Assembly (NCBI GenBank): GCA_022559845.1
Contig: CM040123.1
Location: forward strand, 294,984,642-295,048,641
DNA: 64,000 nt
Direction of reading: 5' to 3'
Source: Amorphophallus konjac
Taxonomy: Eukaryota; Streptophyta; Magnoliopsida; Alismatales; Araceae
Shown one piece after another: positions 23,601-32,519 of the stretch. The notes under the pieces are model-generated. The model had not been told where the DNA came from and did no database searches. It saw only the letters and a list, made by a program, of their open reading frames with translations. Both the position numbers and the translations under genes were made by a program. Position 1 is the stretch's first letter, and every line of letters starts with the position of its first letter.

Positions 23601-24053
23601 ATTTGCATTATTTATCTTTTTTTTAGAGCTAAAGATATTAATTACTCTAACATTGCCAATCATGTTGATGCGAAGATACCTATTGGGCACGTGTGCTCAT
23701 TACCTATTTTCCCATCCTTTTCAGGAAGTACCAGTGGGTCATATTCGGATTCAGGTCATTCTAGTGATGGGTCCGAGAGCAATTAAAGAGTGAAGACTTA
23801 AAAAGTTCAAAAATGTCTAGATTGAGTCTATGTAATTTTCTATTATCGAGTCTAGTAAAGTTAAGAAAGTCAATGACTTATGTACTTGAAGTATGGTTGT
23901 TATTATTAATAAAAGTAAAGGTTTGAGTAAAATACTGTGCAATTACTTTATGTGATTATTATTGCGCTCTTGTTATTCCTACTTGCAAGAGGCTTACCAT
24001 GCCGGCTGTTTGCGTTCCCGATTGTTTCCGCTGCATAATCTCGGGGCGTGACA
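20662..24053 (+). repeat. 3' LTR of element D
   Basis: Same sequence as 12640-15999 with scattered substitutions and small indels; ends GGGGCGTGACA and is followed by the target duplication GTTTA. The palindrome clusters recur at about 21985-22165 and 22730-22910, so they were present when the element inserted. Confidence 0.9.
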
Positions 24054-24058
24054 GTTTA

Positions 24059-24411
24059 CCACCCAGGTAGATAAGGATATGAGCAGAGATGAAAACGGTC
24101 TCGGAGAGACCGCTAAGAATGAAATAGCGGTCGCTCAATAGACCGCACAGGCCAAAAAACTGATAATTCCGATCGGGACTCTCTTGGAGAGTCCCAACCT
24201 GTGGATATGCATATCCAAACCGTGCTAAGAGCGATCCTAACCTTGATTGAGCCTATCCTAACTCAATCCTAGTGGATAAAAGCCAAGGACTTGGGCCCTA
24301 TAAGTAGAGGGGCTCTCAAATTCGTAACTCATACAAATCCCTCTCTCTAGCCTGAAAATTCTTAGTGCGACCATTCAAATCAACATTAAACGGGCTCTTG
24401 AGGTTAGCACA
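24059..24411 (+). promoter_or_regulatory. Element A spacer with palindromes and a TATA box for the second antisense gene
   Basis: Two clear palindrome units lie at 24092-24113 and 24125-24147. TATAAGTA at 24299-24306, inside CCCTATAAGTAGAGG, stands about 105 bases before the ATG at 24412, a plausible core promoter for that gene. The rest shows nothing recognisable. Confidence 0.55.
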
Positions 24412-24837
24412 ATGGGGGAGAGCTCCTACAATGGCCCACAACCAATTAGGAAGGAGCGCAAGGCGCTACATCGGCTGACATCCATTCCAAATCATCTGAG
24501 CACAAATCCTTTGAGAGAGGTAAGTCACATAATTATATTTCAAACTTGTTCACAATTCATTCCAAAATTTTTATGTTGTTCTTTTCTTTCTTCTTTTTTC
24601 CCTTAGCTTCTCCCCGGCTCTAGGCGTTACTCCAACTTGAAATGGGTGGCTCTCATGATTCGTGAACTTCCATTAGATGTGATTTCAATCCTTAAAGCAT
24701 GGCACCTCCATCCACTACTTGTCCTGGCCAAAAATTACCAAAAACTCTCACTTGATTGGCATAGTATTTCGGCTCTAGTAGAGATATGGTATCCTCAAAC
24801 CCACACGTTTGTCTTTCCTACTTTTGAGGCCACTATC

Positions 24838-25030
24838 TACTAAAAATTTATCTATATAAGGCAGAAAATAAATGGCAAGAATCAATTGCGACTTCTATTT
24901 TAATGATTAAAGAGCAAAATAAAAATTTGCCTTATATTCCTGTTAAAAATCTTATATTAAAGGCAGAATAATAAAATATGCCTTATAAAATTTAACAGAC
25001 AAAAGGCACTAATAAAATTTCACCTTTAAT
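24838..25030. repeat. CACTA2 left terminus and subterminal repeats
   Basis: Copies of ATAAGGCAG and its inverse TTGCCTTAT follow the terminal TACTA. The arrangement mirrors 36060-36476 at the other end. Confidence 0.7.
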
Positions 25031-25405
25031 TCGTTACTTTTGAAAATCCCAAACCCTAGCCAACATCCATATCCCTCCGCGACTCCGCCTCCACACCTCC
25101 CCGACATCCTTCCATCTCTCCTCGCTCTCTCTCCATCTCCCCAAACATATCTCCATCTCCTTTGTCGTATTCCCCTTTTTCTTCTCCATCCCCCCACATT
25201 CCGGCACCGCCCTTGTACATGCCCAGCAGACTTCTTCAGACGCAGTCGTCGTCAGCCCCCGCTCACATCGACCGGGGCGCTCTGGTGCACTGCAGCAAGG
25301 CGGGCCTTTTGTACTAGCCGACGAGCTACAAAACAATGCTGGACTCGGCCAAGGGGCTCTCGTATCTGCACCACGATTATGCACCGCCCATTGTGGACAG
25401 GGAAC
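25031..25405 (+). pseudogene. Captured receptor-like kinase fragment
   Basis: After a pyrimidine- and proline-codon-rich stretch (25031-25330) with no recognised family, 25336-25405 encodes LDSAKGLSYLHHDYAPPIV. This is the segment just before the catalytic loop of plant LRR receptor-like kinases (usual form AKGLSYLHHDCAPPIVHRD). The catalytic HRD is missing: the frame reads VDRE and diverges. No other kinase subdomains are present, so only part of an exon was captured. It lies within CACTA2, upstream of the Reina insertion. Confidence 0.6.
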
Positions 25406-25495
25406 CAAAAAAGAAGGCGGCCAAGGTTGGGGTTCCTCACGTCTCCGACGGCCGTCCGCTTCTGCTAGGTCTTGGCCCTGCGTCGTCGGCCAGCG

Positions 25496-25564
25496 ATGAA
25501 GGCGGTCGTCCTCGTCCTCGTGTTGCTCCTCACGGCCCTCTCCTCCTCGCGTCTGTTAGGCTGA
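25496..25564 (+). other. Possible signal-peptide exon (22 codons), captured
   Basis: ATG 25496 to TGA 25562-25564 encodes MKAVVLVLVLLLTALSSSRL and two more residues: a basic start, a hydrophobic core and small residues, as in a secretory signal peptide. It lies in another frame from the kinase fragment just upstream. It may be the first exon of an unrelated captured gene, or chance. Confidence 0.35.
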
Positions 25565-25819
25565 AATGGCAAGGAGTGGTTCAATCGGCATATCAAAACA
25601 AATGGCTAGATTGTTAGATTTGCGTGCTTTATTTTGATTTTGTGATCGTGATGGCTTTTCCTCGAGTTTGGGGGTCATTTCTGAAGCTCTGAATGGCTAA
25701 TCGTAATCCACAAAACGAGTGGATCCATTTTTTCTCATTGCATATCCTTCGCTATCTATCATTGTATTTGGATATTTTGTTCGTCGTTTTGTACGTCGTG
25801 GAAATTAGACCTGGAAATG

Positions 25820-26284
25820 TGTTAGCTCCATCTGGTTCAGACCTTGGATCTCCTTCAGATGTTGCAAATCGATCAGACAGCAGAGCATTCATGGCTGCTT
25901 TCTTCCGTCCAGTGGTTGCAGGGATCGCAGGAATAGCTCCAAGGACCCCCGGGGTAACTGCAGCTGTAGATATAGAAGGAGGAAAAGCAGAGATCGGGGG
26001 AAGGGAAGAATTCGCAGAGGCAGTAGTAGAAGAAGAAGAGGAAGAAGATGAGGTAGACATGGCAATGCCAGAGGAGATTCTTATTCCATTTTATCATACC
26101 TTTTTCCCTCCGATACCAGCTCCCTTATATAGGGACAGCCCCTCGGAATTACATGAAATTCAAATGCAATGTTTATTGGCGCCAATTGAATTCATCCTTT
26201 TGTACTAACCTCCATGCTGAGCTGTACCTCCTTTGGACAGTTGGCCAGCCGTTGAGTGGTGTATAATTCCGCACATATGTATCA
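25820..26284 (-). repeat. 3' LTR of the Reina-like element
   Basis: 465 bp, 7 mismatches with the copy at 30739-31203. It contains the same TATA box (around 26125) and the same N-terminal coding stretch as the 5' LTR, here not connected to the polyprotein. Confidence 0.93.
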
Positions 26285-29200
26285 ACTACCCCCTCCCGGG
26301 GAAACAACCTCGTCCTCGAGGTTGGTGGCAGGATACTGCTGTTTAAAGACAGTATAGTCCATCCATGTGGCCTCTGATGCAGGAGCTCCATCCCAAGAAA
26401 TGAGGACCTGTGGAATAGCTTGATTATGTCTGCGAACCAGCCGGCGTTGGAGGATGCGGTTGGGTACTCTGTCCTGAGCACAAAGTAAGTGAGGCAGAGG
26501 AGTCGGAAACACTGGGTATGGCCCATGTTTCCTTTTCAGTTGAGAAACATGAAATGTATGATGGATGCGGGCTTCTTCGGGTAAATCTAACTGGTAAGCT
26601 ACTTTGCCGCATCGCTTGACAATTTGGTAAGGTCCAAAATAGCGTGCTGACAGCTTATGGCAGTGACGACGGACCATAGAATCCTGGCGATAGGGTTGCA
26701 ATTTCAAGTAAACCCAGTCGCCCACTTGATATTCGACATGCAGGCGATGCTTGTTGGCATACTTGACCATTTTGTTCTGGGCAGCCTCCAAATTATGCTG
26801 GAGTTCTTGTAGAATTTCCTGTCTGGACCGAAGTTGAGCATCCACCATATTGTTATCAGCAAGTCCTGGTATGTAAGAAAGGAATGTTGGTGGAGGGACT
26901 CCATACAGTGCTTCATAGGGTGTCATTTTGATGGCAGAATGGTAAGTGGTGTTATAATAATATTCAGCCCAACATAACCAATCTGCCCAATTGGCCGGTT
27001 GTTGACAGCAAAAACAGCGCAAGTAGGTTTCCAAGCATCGGTTGACCACCTCTGATTGCCCATCGGATTGGGGGTGGTAGGCAGTGCTCATGTTGAGGAT
27101 GACACTCTGTAGTGTAAAGATTTCCTGCCAAAAGTTACTACAAAATATGGGATCCCTATCAGAAATGATATTAACAGGAAGTCCATGCAACCGGATAATC
27201 TCTTTGGTAAACTGCTGAGCCACAGACTGAGCGGTGTAAGGATGCTTCAGTGGGAGAAAATGGGCATACTTAGAGAGGCGGTCAACTACAACCATGATGG
27301 ATGTCCAATTGTGGGATTTAGGGAGTCCATCAATAAAATCCATAGAAATGGATGTCCATGTACTTTGTGGAATAGGTAGAGGTTGTAGTAACCCTGAAGG
27401 TGGCTGAGTAGTGTATTTACAGGTTTGACAAATGTCACATTCTCGAATGAATTTCTTGATATCAGAAGTCATATGTTTCCAATAGAAACTCCTTCGAATG
27501 TTATGCAATGTTTTGTGGAATCCTGCATGGCCGCCAATTGGAGAGAGGTGGTAGGTTTGGAGGATCCTTGGGATGTATGAATGGGCAGAATGTAAGAGAA
27601 TTCTTCCTTTATAATATATGATGTCACCTTTGAGAGTGTACAAATGCTTGTCTAACTGACCCATATCCCAATCTTGCCTCAGCTTCTGTAATATGGGATC
27701 TGTAGCATAACTTGCTGTCAATCCCTCCAGCCAATTGGGAATTATAACAGAAATACCACACACAAGAGTTGTATCAGATTGTCGAGACAATGCATCAGCA
27801 ACAATATTAGTGCGACCTTGTTTAAACTCCAAGGAAAAGTCAAAGCCCATAAGCTTAACAAGCCATTTTTGCTGCTGTGGAGTAGTGATTTTCTGAGCTA
27901 ACAGGTGTCGAATACTCTGGTGGTCTGTTCGGATAAGAAAGTGGGCACCCAAGAGATAGTGCTTCCATTTATGGACATCAAAAATAACAGTAGATAATTC
28001 TCGATCATAAGTAGAAAGAGCTTGCTGTCTAGCAGTGAAGGCCTTGCTAATATAGGCAATGGGATGAGTTTGTTGGAGCAGTACAGCACCCATGCCTGTA
28101 GAGGAAGCATCACATTCAATAATAAAAAGTTGTGTAAAATCTGGAAGAAACAGAACTGGAGCTGTTGTTAATGCCTGTTTCAGGGATAAAAAGGCGATAT
28201 CAGCATGGGAAGTCCATTTGAATCTAATATCCTTTTTTAACAGTGTTGTTAATGGGGCAGCAAGTAAACCATAATTCCTTATGAATTTTCTGTAGTAGCC
28301 AGCTAAGCCTAAAAATCCCCTCAACTGCTTGCAATTCTTTGGAATGGGCCATTCCTGAATAGCCTGAATTTTGTCCGGATCCATGGAGACAGTGCCCTGG
28401 CAAATGATATGTCCCAGATAAGAGATAGATGACTGGCCGAAGGAACATTTAGACCACTTAGCATAAAAAATGTGCTGCTGTAATAATGTGAGGACAGCCT
28501 GTAAATGTTGTAAATGCAGGTTCCAGTCAGAACTGTAAACCAATATATCATCAAAGAAAACCAAGACAAATTTTCGGAGATAGGGCCTGAACAAATCATT
28601 CATTAAACTTTGGAAAGTAGCTGGGGCATTAGTGAGACCAAAAGGAAGAACCAGATATTCATAATGCCCGGCATGTGTAGAGAAGGCTGTTTTGTCAATA
28701 TCCTCCGGACGCATCCGGATTTGATGATAGCCGGACCTCAAATCCAGTTTGGTAAAGACTGTGGCCTGGCTGAGCTCATCCAATAAATCATCAATGATAG
28801 GGATTGGGTATGTATGCTTCACAGTGTTTGCATTCAACTGTCTGTAATCCACACACATACGCCATGAGCCGTCTTTCTTTTGAACTAGCAAGACTGGTGA
28901 AGCAAATGGACTAGCACTAGTCCGAATAATTCCATTCTTTAGTGATTCTGCCAATGTCTGCTCAATAACTGTCTTGTGATGTGGAGAGTATCTATAGGGG
29001 GTTAATGAGATAACTTTGGTTTCATCAATCAACTGGATGCTATGGTCATAGCTGCGAACAGGTGGAAGCCCTTCAGGAATCTGAAAAACTGATCGGAATT
29101 GTAGTAATAATGCTGCAAGGTCTGGTTTATCAATAGTAGAGATGTCCATATGTGCAAGAGTGGGAACCAGTTCTGATGAATTACCCTTGGATAGCTGGCA

Positions 29201-30979
29201 GACATAAATGGCATGTACTGAAGATAGCCTATGTGACCGTTCAGGTAGGGCTGAGAGCTGAACTTCCATGTTGGTGATGCCTTGCAGATGATAAGGGTTA
29301 TTATGAAGGGTAAATTTCATAGACAGGTTTGCGAAATCCCACTGAATGACACCTAAGGTTTGAATCCAGGCTGATCCCAAAATGAGATCAAATGGAGAGG
29401 TGTCCATCACCAAGAAATCCAATAACAAATGGAGTTTGCCGAGGTGTAGAGGTACCTGAGTGACATAACCCGTAATTGGGCATTGATTTCCTCCTACCAC
29501 AGTAGCAGACATATCTTCCACTGGTTTAATTGGGAGGTTAAGCTGTTTGGCAATGTGAAGGTCAAGCAGGTTATGAGTAGCTCCCGTGTCTATAAGAGTC
29601 AATACAGGAATTGAAGCAATGTAGCCTACTAATTGCATAGTAGACGAGGGAGGGAAAATAGTGCTGTGCATAGCCATGGGGGGTGGCACCAAGGAAATTG
29701 TAATATAGTTGACTGTGGTAATATCCTGTGATGTTTCTATAACTGTCTGGGCAGTTGCTGTAACATCTTCCACCTCTGAAATATGAATTAGTTGTACTGA
29801 AAATGCACGATGAGGTTTGCATTTATGACCTTTTTCCCACTTGTCATCGCACATATAGCAAAGGCCTTTCCTTCGGCGATCATCCAATTGTTCTGGAGAG
29901 TAACGTCGAACAATTGGACGATTGTTGAACGGAGGAGGGGACTTAGTATCTGTGTGCAGTCTAAGGTTGGAAGAAGTAGTCTGTAGAGATGTAGGCTTTT
30001 TTGCTGCCAATCTTGCTGCAGCCATTGCTTCATCTAAACACTGAGGCTTTTGAAGCAAGACTTCATAGCGCAACTCTTCCGATAATCCTCCCAGAAAGTG
30101 TGCTAATAAATGTTCATCCGGAACTCCATCGATCTCATCACATAAGCACTCAAACTTGGCTTCATACTCTTCTACTGAGCCTGTTTGATGCAACTGCCTT
30201 AACTCAATATGAGGATTGGACCAATCCTTTTTTCCAAATTTAGCTTCCATGGCTGTCATAAGTTGCGGCCAGGTAGTAAATTGCTGAGTCTTATAGACTC
30301 GACAGAACCACCTTAATGCTCGATCCAGAAAGCAATATTGAACATGGAGTAACATTTGCTCATGGCTCAATTGATAAAAACGGAGATATAAATCTGCCTT
30401 GAACTTCCAGTCTTCAAAATTAGATCCATCAAACAGAGGTAATTCAAGTGGTTTAGGCCTAGGTACCTGAATTGATGGAGGAGCTGGTGGTATCAATTCT
30501 GAAATTCGAGTTGGCTGCACAAAAACCGGCTCTCGTTTAGCAGCTGTGAGTTCCAATGCTTCAATCTTCTGTGATAGTTGATCTAGGCGTTGATCAGTGA
30601 TAGTTGCTGTCTGCGAGATGGCTTGCTGCACCGAGATCTGAACAGCGTGTTGAATTGATTGTTGAAAGAGCAGGAGTTCATCCGGTGCTAGCAGTCTTGA
30701 AGGCTGAGGGCTGTCCAAGGAGGGCGACGCCACCAATTTGTTAGCTCCATCTGGTTCAGACCTTGGATCTCCTTCAGATGTTGCAAATCGATCAGACAGC
30801 AGAGCATTCATGGCTGCTTTCTTCCGTCCAGTGGTTACAGGGATCGCAGGAATAGCTCCAAGGACCCCTGGGGTAACTGCAGCTGTATATATAGAAGGAG
30901 GAAAAGCAGAGATCGGGCGAAGGGAAGAATTCGCAGAGGCAATAGTAGAAGAAGAAGAGGAAGAAGATGAGGTAGACAT
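26282..30979 (-). CDS. Gag-Pol polyprotein of the Reina-like chromovirus, 1565 aa, intact
   Basis: One uninterrupted frame. The ATG at 30979 lies in the 5' LTR, and the first 80 codons are LTR sequence (Ser-rich start MSTSSSS). No other Met precedes residue about 205, inside the gag core, so the LTR start is needed. Domains: gag about 160-330; zinc knuckle CYMCDDKWEKGHKC near 373; protease LIDTGATHNLL near 462; reverse transcriptase about 630-830 with FFDDILVYS near 811; RNase H from about 955 (ECDASSTGMGAVLL); integrase about 1130-1400 with its HHCC motif, MDFIDGL near 1212 and DGQSE near 1306; chromodomain-like end about 1490-1550 (ISWDGAPASEATW). The chromodomain probably guides integration to marked chromatin. 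The stop TGA is the first three bases of the 3' LTR. Confidence 0.95.
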   Translation of the reverse strand: MSTSSSSSSSSTIASANSSLRPISAFPPSIYTAAVTPGVLGAIPAIPVTTGRKKAAMNALLSDRFATSEGDPRSEPDGANKLVASPSLDSPQPSRLLAPDELLLFQQSIQHAVQISVQQAISQTATITDQRLDQLSQKIEALELTAAKREPVFVQPTRISELIPPAPPSIQVPRPKPLELPLFDGSNFEDWKFKADLYLRFYQLSHEQMLLHVQYCFLDRALRWFCRVYKTQQFTTWPQLMTAMEAKFGKKDWSNPHIELRQLHQTGSVEEYEAKFECLCDEIDGVPDEHLLAHFLGGLSEELRYEVLLQKPQCLDEAMAAARLAAKKPTSLQTTSSNLRLHTDTKSPPPFNNRPIVRRYSPEQLDDRRRKGLCYMCDDKWEKGHKCKPHRAFSVQLIHISEVEDVTATAQTVIETSQDITTVNYITISLVPPPMAMHSTIFPPSSTMQLVGYIASIPVLTLIDTGATHNLLDLHIAKQLNLPIKPVEDMSATVVGGNQCPITGYVTQVPLHLGKLHLLLDFLVMDTSPFDLILGSAWIQTLGVIQWDFANLSMKFTLHNNPYHLQGITNMEVQLSALPERSHRLSSVHAIYVCQLSKGNSSELVPTLAHMDISTIDKPDLAALLLQFRSVFQIPEGLPPVRSYDHSIQLIDETKVISLTPYRYSPHHKTVIEQTLAESLKNGIIRTSASPFASPVLLVQKKDGSWRMCVDYRQLNANTVKHTYPIPIIDDLLDELSQATVFTKLDLRSGYHQIRMRPEDIDKTAFSTHAGHYEYLVLPFGLTNAPATFQSLMNDLFRPYLRKFVLVFFDDILVYSSDWNLHLQHLQAVLTLLQQHIFYAKWSKCSFGQSSISYLGHIICQGTVSMDPDKIQAIQEWPIPKNCKQLRGFLGLAGYYRKFIRNYGLLAAPLTTLLKKDIRFKWTSHADIAFLSLKQALTTAPVLFLPDFTQLFIIECDASSTGMGAVLLQQTHPIAYISKAFTARQQALSTYDRELSTVIFDVHKWKHYLLGAHFLIRTDHQSIRHLLAQKITTPQQQKWLVKLMGFDFSLEFKQGRTNIVADALSRQSDTTLVCGISVIIPNWLEGLTASYATDPILQKLRQDWDMGQLDKHLYTLKGDIIYYKGRILLHSAHSYIPRILQTYHLSPIGGHAGFHKTLHNIRRSFYWKHMTSDIKKFIRECDICQTCKYTTQPPSGLLQPLPIPQSTWTSISMDFIDGLPKSHNWTSIMVVVDRLSKYAHFLPLKHPYTAQSVAQQFTKEIIRLHGLPVNIISDRDPIFCSNFWQEIFTLQSVILNMSTAYHPQSDGQSEVVNRCLETYLRCFCCQQPANWADWLCWAEYYYNTTYHSAIKMTPYEALYGVPPPTFLSYIPGLADNNMVDAQLRSRQEILQELQHNLEAAQNKMVKYANKHRLHVEYQVGDWVYLKLQPYRQDSMVRRHCHKLSARYFGPYQIVKRCGKVAYQLDLPEEARIHHTFHVSQLKRKHGPYPVFPTPLPHLLCAQDRVPNRILQRRLVRRHNQAIPQVLISWDGAPASEATWMDYTVFKQQYPATNLEDEVVSPGGGS
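26285..26297 (-). promoter_or_regulatory. Polypurine tract of the Reina-like element
   Basis: GGGAGGGGGTAGT on the minus strand, directly before the 3' LTR. It also encodes the last residues (GGGS) of the polyprotein. Confidence 0.88.
30723..30732 (-). promoter_or_regulatory. Probable primer binding site of the Reina-like element
   Basis: TGGCGTCGCC on the minus strand, six bases after the 5' LTR. The complement GGCGACGCCA ends in CCA like a tRNA 3' end and resembles, from memory, a plant tRNA-Ser. The site is inside the reading frame and is translated. Confidence 0.55.
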
Positions 30980-31203
30980 GGCAATGCCAGAGGAGATTCT
31001 TATTCCATTTTATCATACCTTTTTCCCTCCGATACCAGCTCCCTTATATAGGGACAGCCCCTCGGAATTACATGAAATTCAAATGCAATGTTTATTGGCG
31101 CCAATTGAATTCATCCTTTTGTACTAACCTCCATGCTGAGCTGTACCTCCTTTGGACAGTTGGCCGGCCGTTGAGTGGTGTATAATTCCGCACATACGTA
31201 TCA
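30739..31203 (-). repeat. 5' LTR of the Reina-like element, with promoter
   Basis: TATATAAG on the minus strand (31043-31050) places transcription start near 31015, about 35 bases upstream of the polyprotein ATG at 30979. The RNA leader before the coding region would therefore be very short. Confidence 0.85.
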
Positions 31204-31208
31204 AAATG

Positions 31209-32519
31209 TTTTGCTTTTCACTTTTCTATCAAATGGTTGTCGCATTCCTTATTTCTTCGACTGAATAGAATCTTCTTCATGTCACATGTATTTTGCTGTT
31301 ACCCTGAGGCCTTCTTATTTTATTTCCTGGTGAATGTCTCTGGTGATTGGTTCTCTCATTTAGGTATGTCTGGGGAAGCAGTTGTTTCACAATCTTTGGA
31401 AAGCCTGTCAATTTTTGGCTTTGGTCAAAAACATACCTAAAGATGGCCAAGATGTTTGCCCTGGGTTTAGCATCAATAAGTCTAGCTTTTTAACCCTGTA
31501 AATGGCATAAACATGAAGATATTTTTTAAGCTGAGGTGATTCGGTTGAAGAGGAGATGTGGTCAGAAATGCTGAAAAGAAAATTAGAGATATAAGCTGCT
31601 CTGTCCTAGCAAATATAGAATATGTGCATCACAAAAGATGTCCCTTCTAATACATGATACTTCCTTGCTTCTTTTGTTTTTGCCTTTTAAATCACATCTA
31701 TCGCACATGATGCTTGCCTTCCTGTTAGTGATGGTGTTCATTAACTATGTCCTATTATGATTTGAAAGTGGCATAAGCTACACCTCCATCCTGCATCACT
31801 ATTTGTAAAACTACAGGTCCTTTGTTTTCAACAAATATTTTTCAGAACTTTCCTCACTTTCCATTCTATGCACCTTCAAGAAGCGCATGAGTGGCTTGAG
31901 GGCATTTGATTCTAAACTGCCATTTGGCACTGCATAAAGCATTGGAGAGTTCAAAATTCATGGTAATGTGATTTATTTTCCTTTTTACTTGGCTTTGTGA
32001 CATCAAGCTCATTGGTCATTTACCTTCGTTAGAATTCTGAAAAGCTTTTAATACTTCCAGCTTGAGAAACACTGCCCAGAGAAAAGTACATCTGCATATT
32101 CAATGTTGTTGATTTATAGATTCACAAGGGTTGCCATCACTTGCTTTGCTCTTTAGTTACTTTTCTAGATTTGTTTCGTCATTGTGTGCATACTGCAATG
32201 ATGGGTTTTATGTGTTTCACAGGTTCTGTGGGCTGAAATTATGTCTAGTGTTGCTTTAACTGCATCAGTTCAATGATGTGGATTAACCTAGACAACTAGT
32301 AAGATTGACTATGCATATTAAGGTCTGAGAGCATGATTTTTTGTTGCATGGATTATCAGTTATGTAATTGTATCATTTTACGCTCAAAACTCTTGAGGTG
32401 GGTGAAACTTAGTATGGAATACATGCATGATACATTATCTAGCTATTAGTGTGCATTCATTTTCTTGTTGGCCATAATATCTCCATTTACTATATTGACA
32501 TGTATCCTATCATGTCCAG
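31209..32519. other. CACTA2 interior, no gene recognised
   Basis: AT-rich sequence with intron-like character between the Reina insertion and the first methionine S-methyltransferase exon. It is probably captured intron of that gene. No conserved coding segment seen. Confidence 0.5.

Larger units (their letters stand above)
12640..24053 (+). mobile_element. Element D: Tekay/Del-like chromovirus LTR retrotransposon, full length but decayed
   Basis: Long LTRs (12640-15999 and 20662-24053) flank a tRNA-Met primer site (16007), a broken gag-pol with chromodomain, and a polypurine tract (20650-20661). The element is bounded by the 5-bp target duplication GTTTA at 12635-12639 and 24054-24058. LTR length above 3 kb, a retrotrans-type gag, FIDDIL reverse transcriptase and a C-terminal chromodomain fit the Tekay/Del clade of chromoviruses. 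Many stops and frameshifts in gag-pol mean it could move only with help. It sits between the two antisense genes of element A. Confidence 0.9.
25820..31203 (-). mobile_element. Reina-like chromovirus, complete, young, target duplication AAATG
   Basis: Two 465-bp LTRs (25820-26284 and 30739-31203), beginning TGATAC and ending CTAACA in the element's direction, differ at 7 positions. AAATG flanks both ends (25815-25819, 31204-31208). A single 1565-residue frame fills the whole internal region. Size (5384 bp), short LTRs and a C-terminal chromodomain fit the Reina clade. No inactivating lesion is visible, so this is the youngest and best-preserved element in the window. Confidence 0.93.

Noticed and set aside
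25040..25468. 142-residue Pro/Leu-rich frame
   Set aside because: Low-complexity CT-rich sequence; overlaps the kinase fragment in another frame and resembles a 5' untranslated region.
25693..26208. 171-residue plus-strand frame over the left Reina LTR, with a similar frame at 30738-31127
   Set aside because: Complement of the LTR-encoded polyprotein N-terminus; duplicated only because it lies in the LTR.
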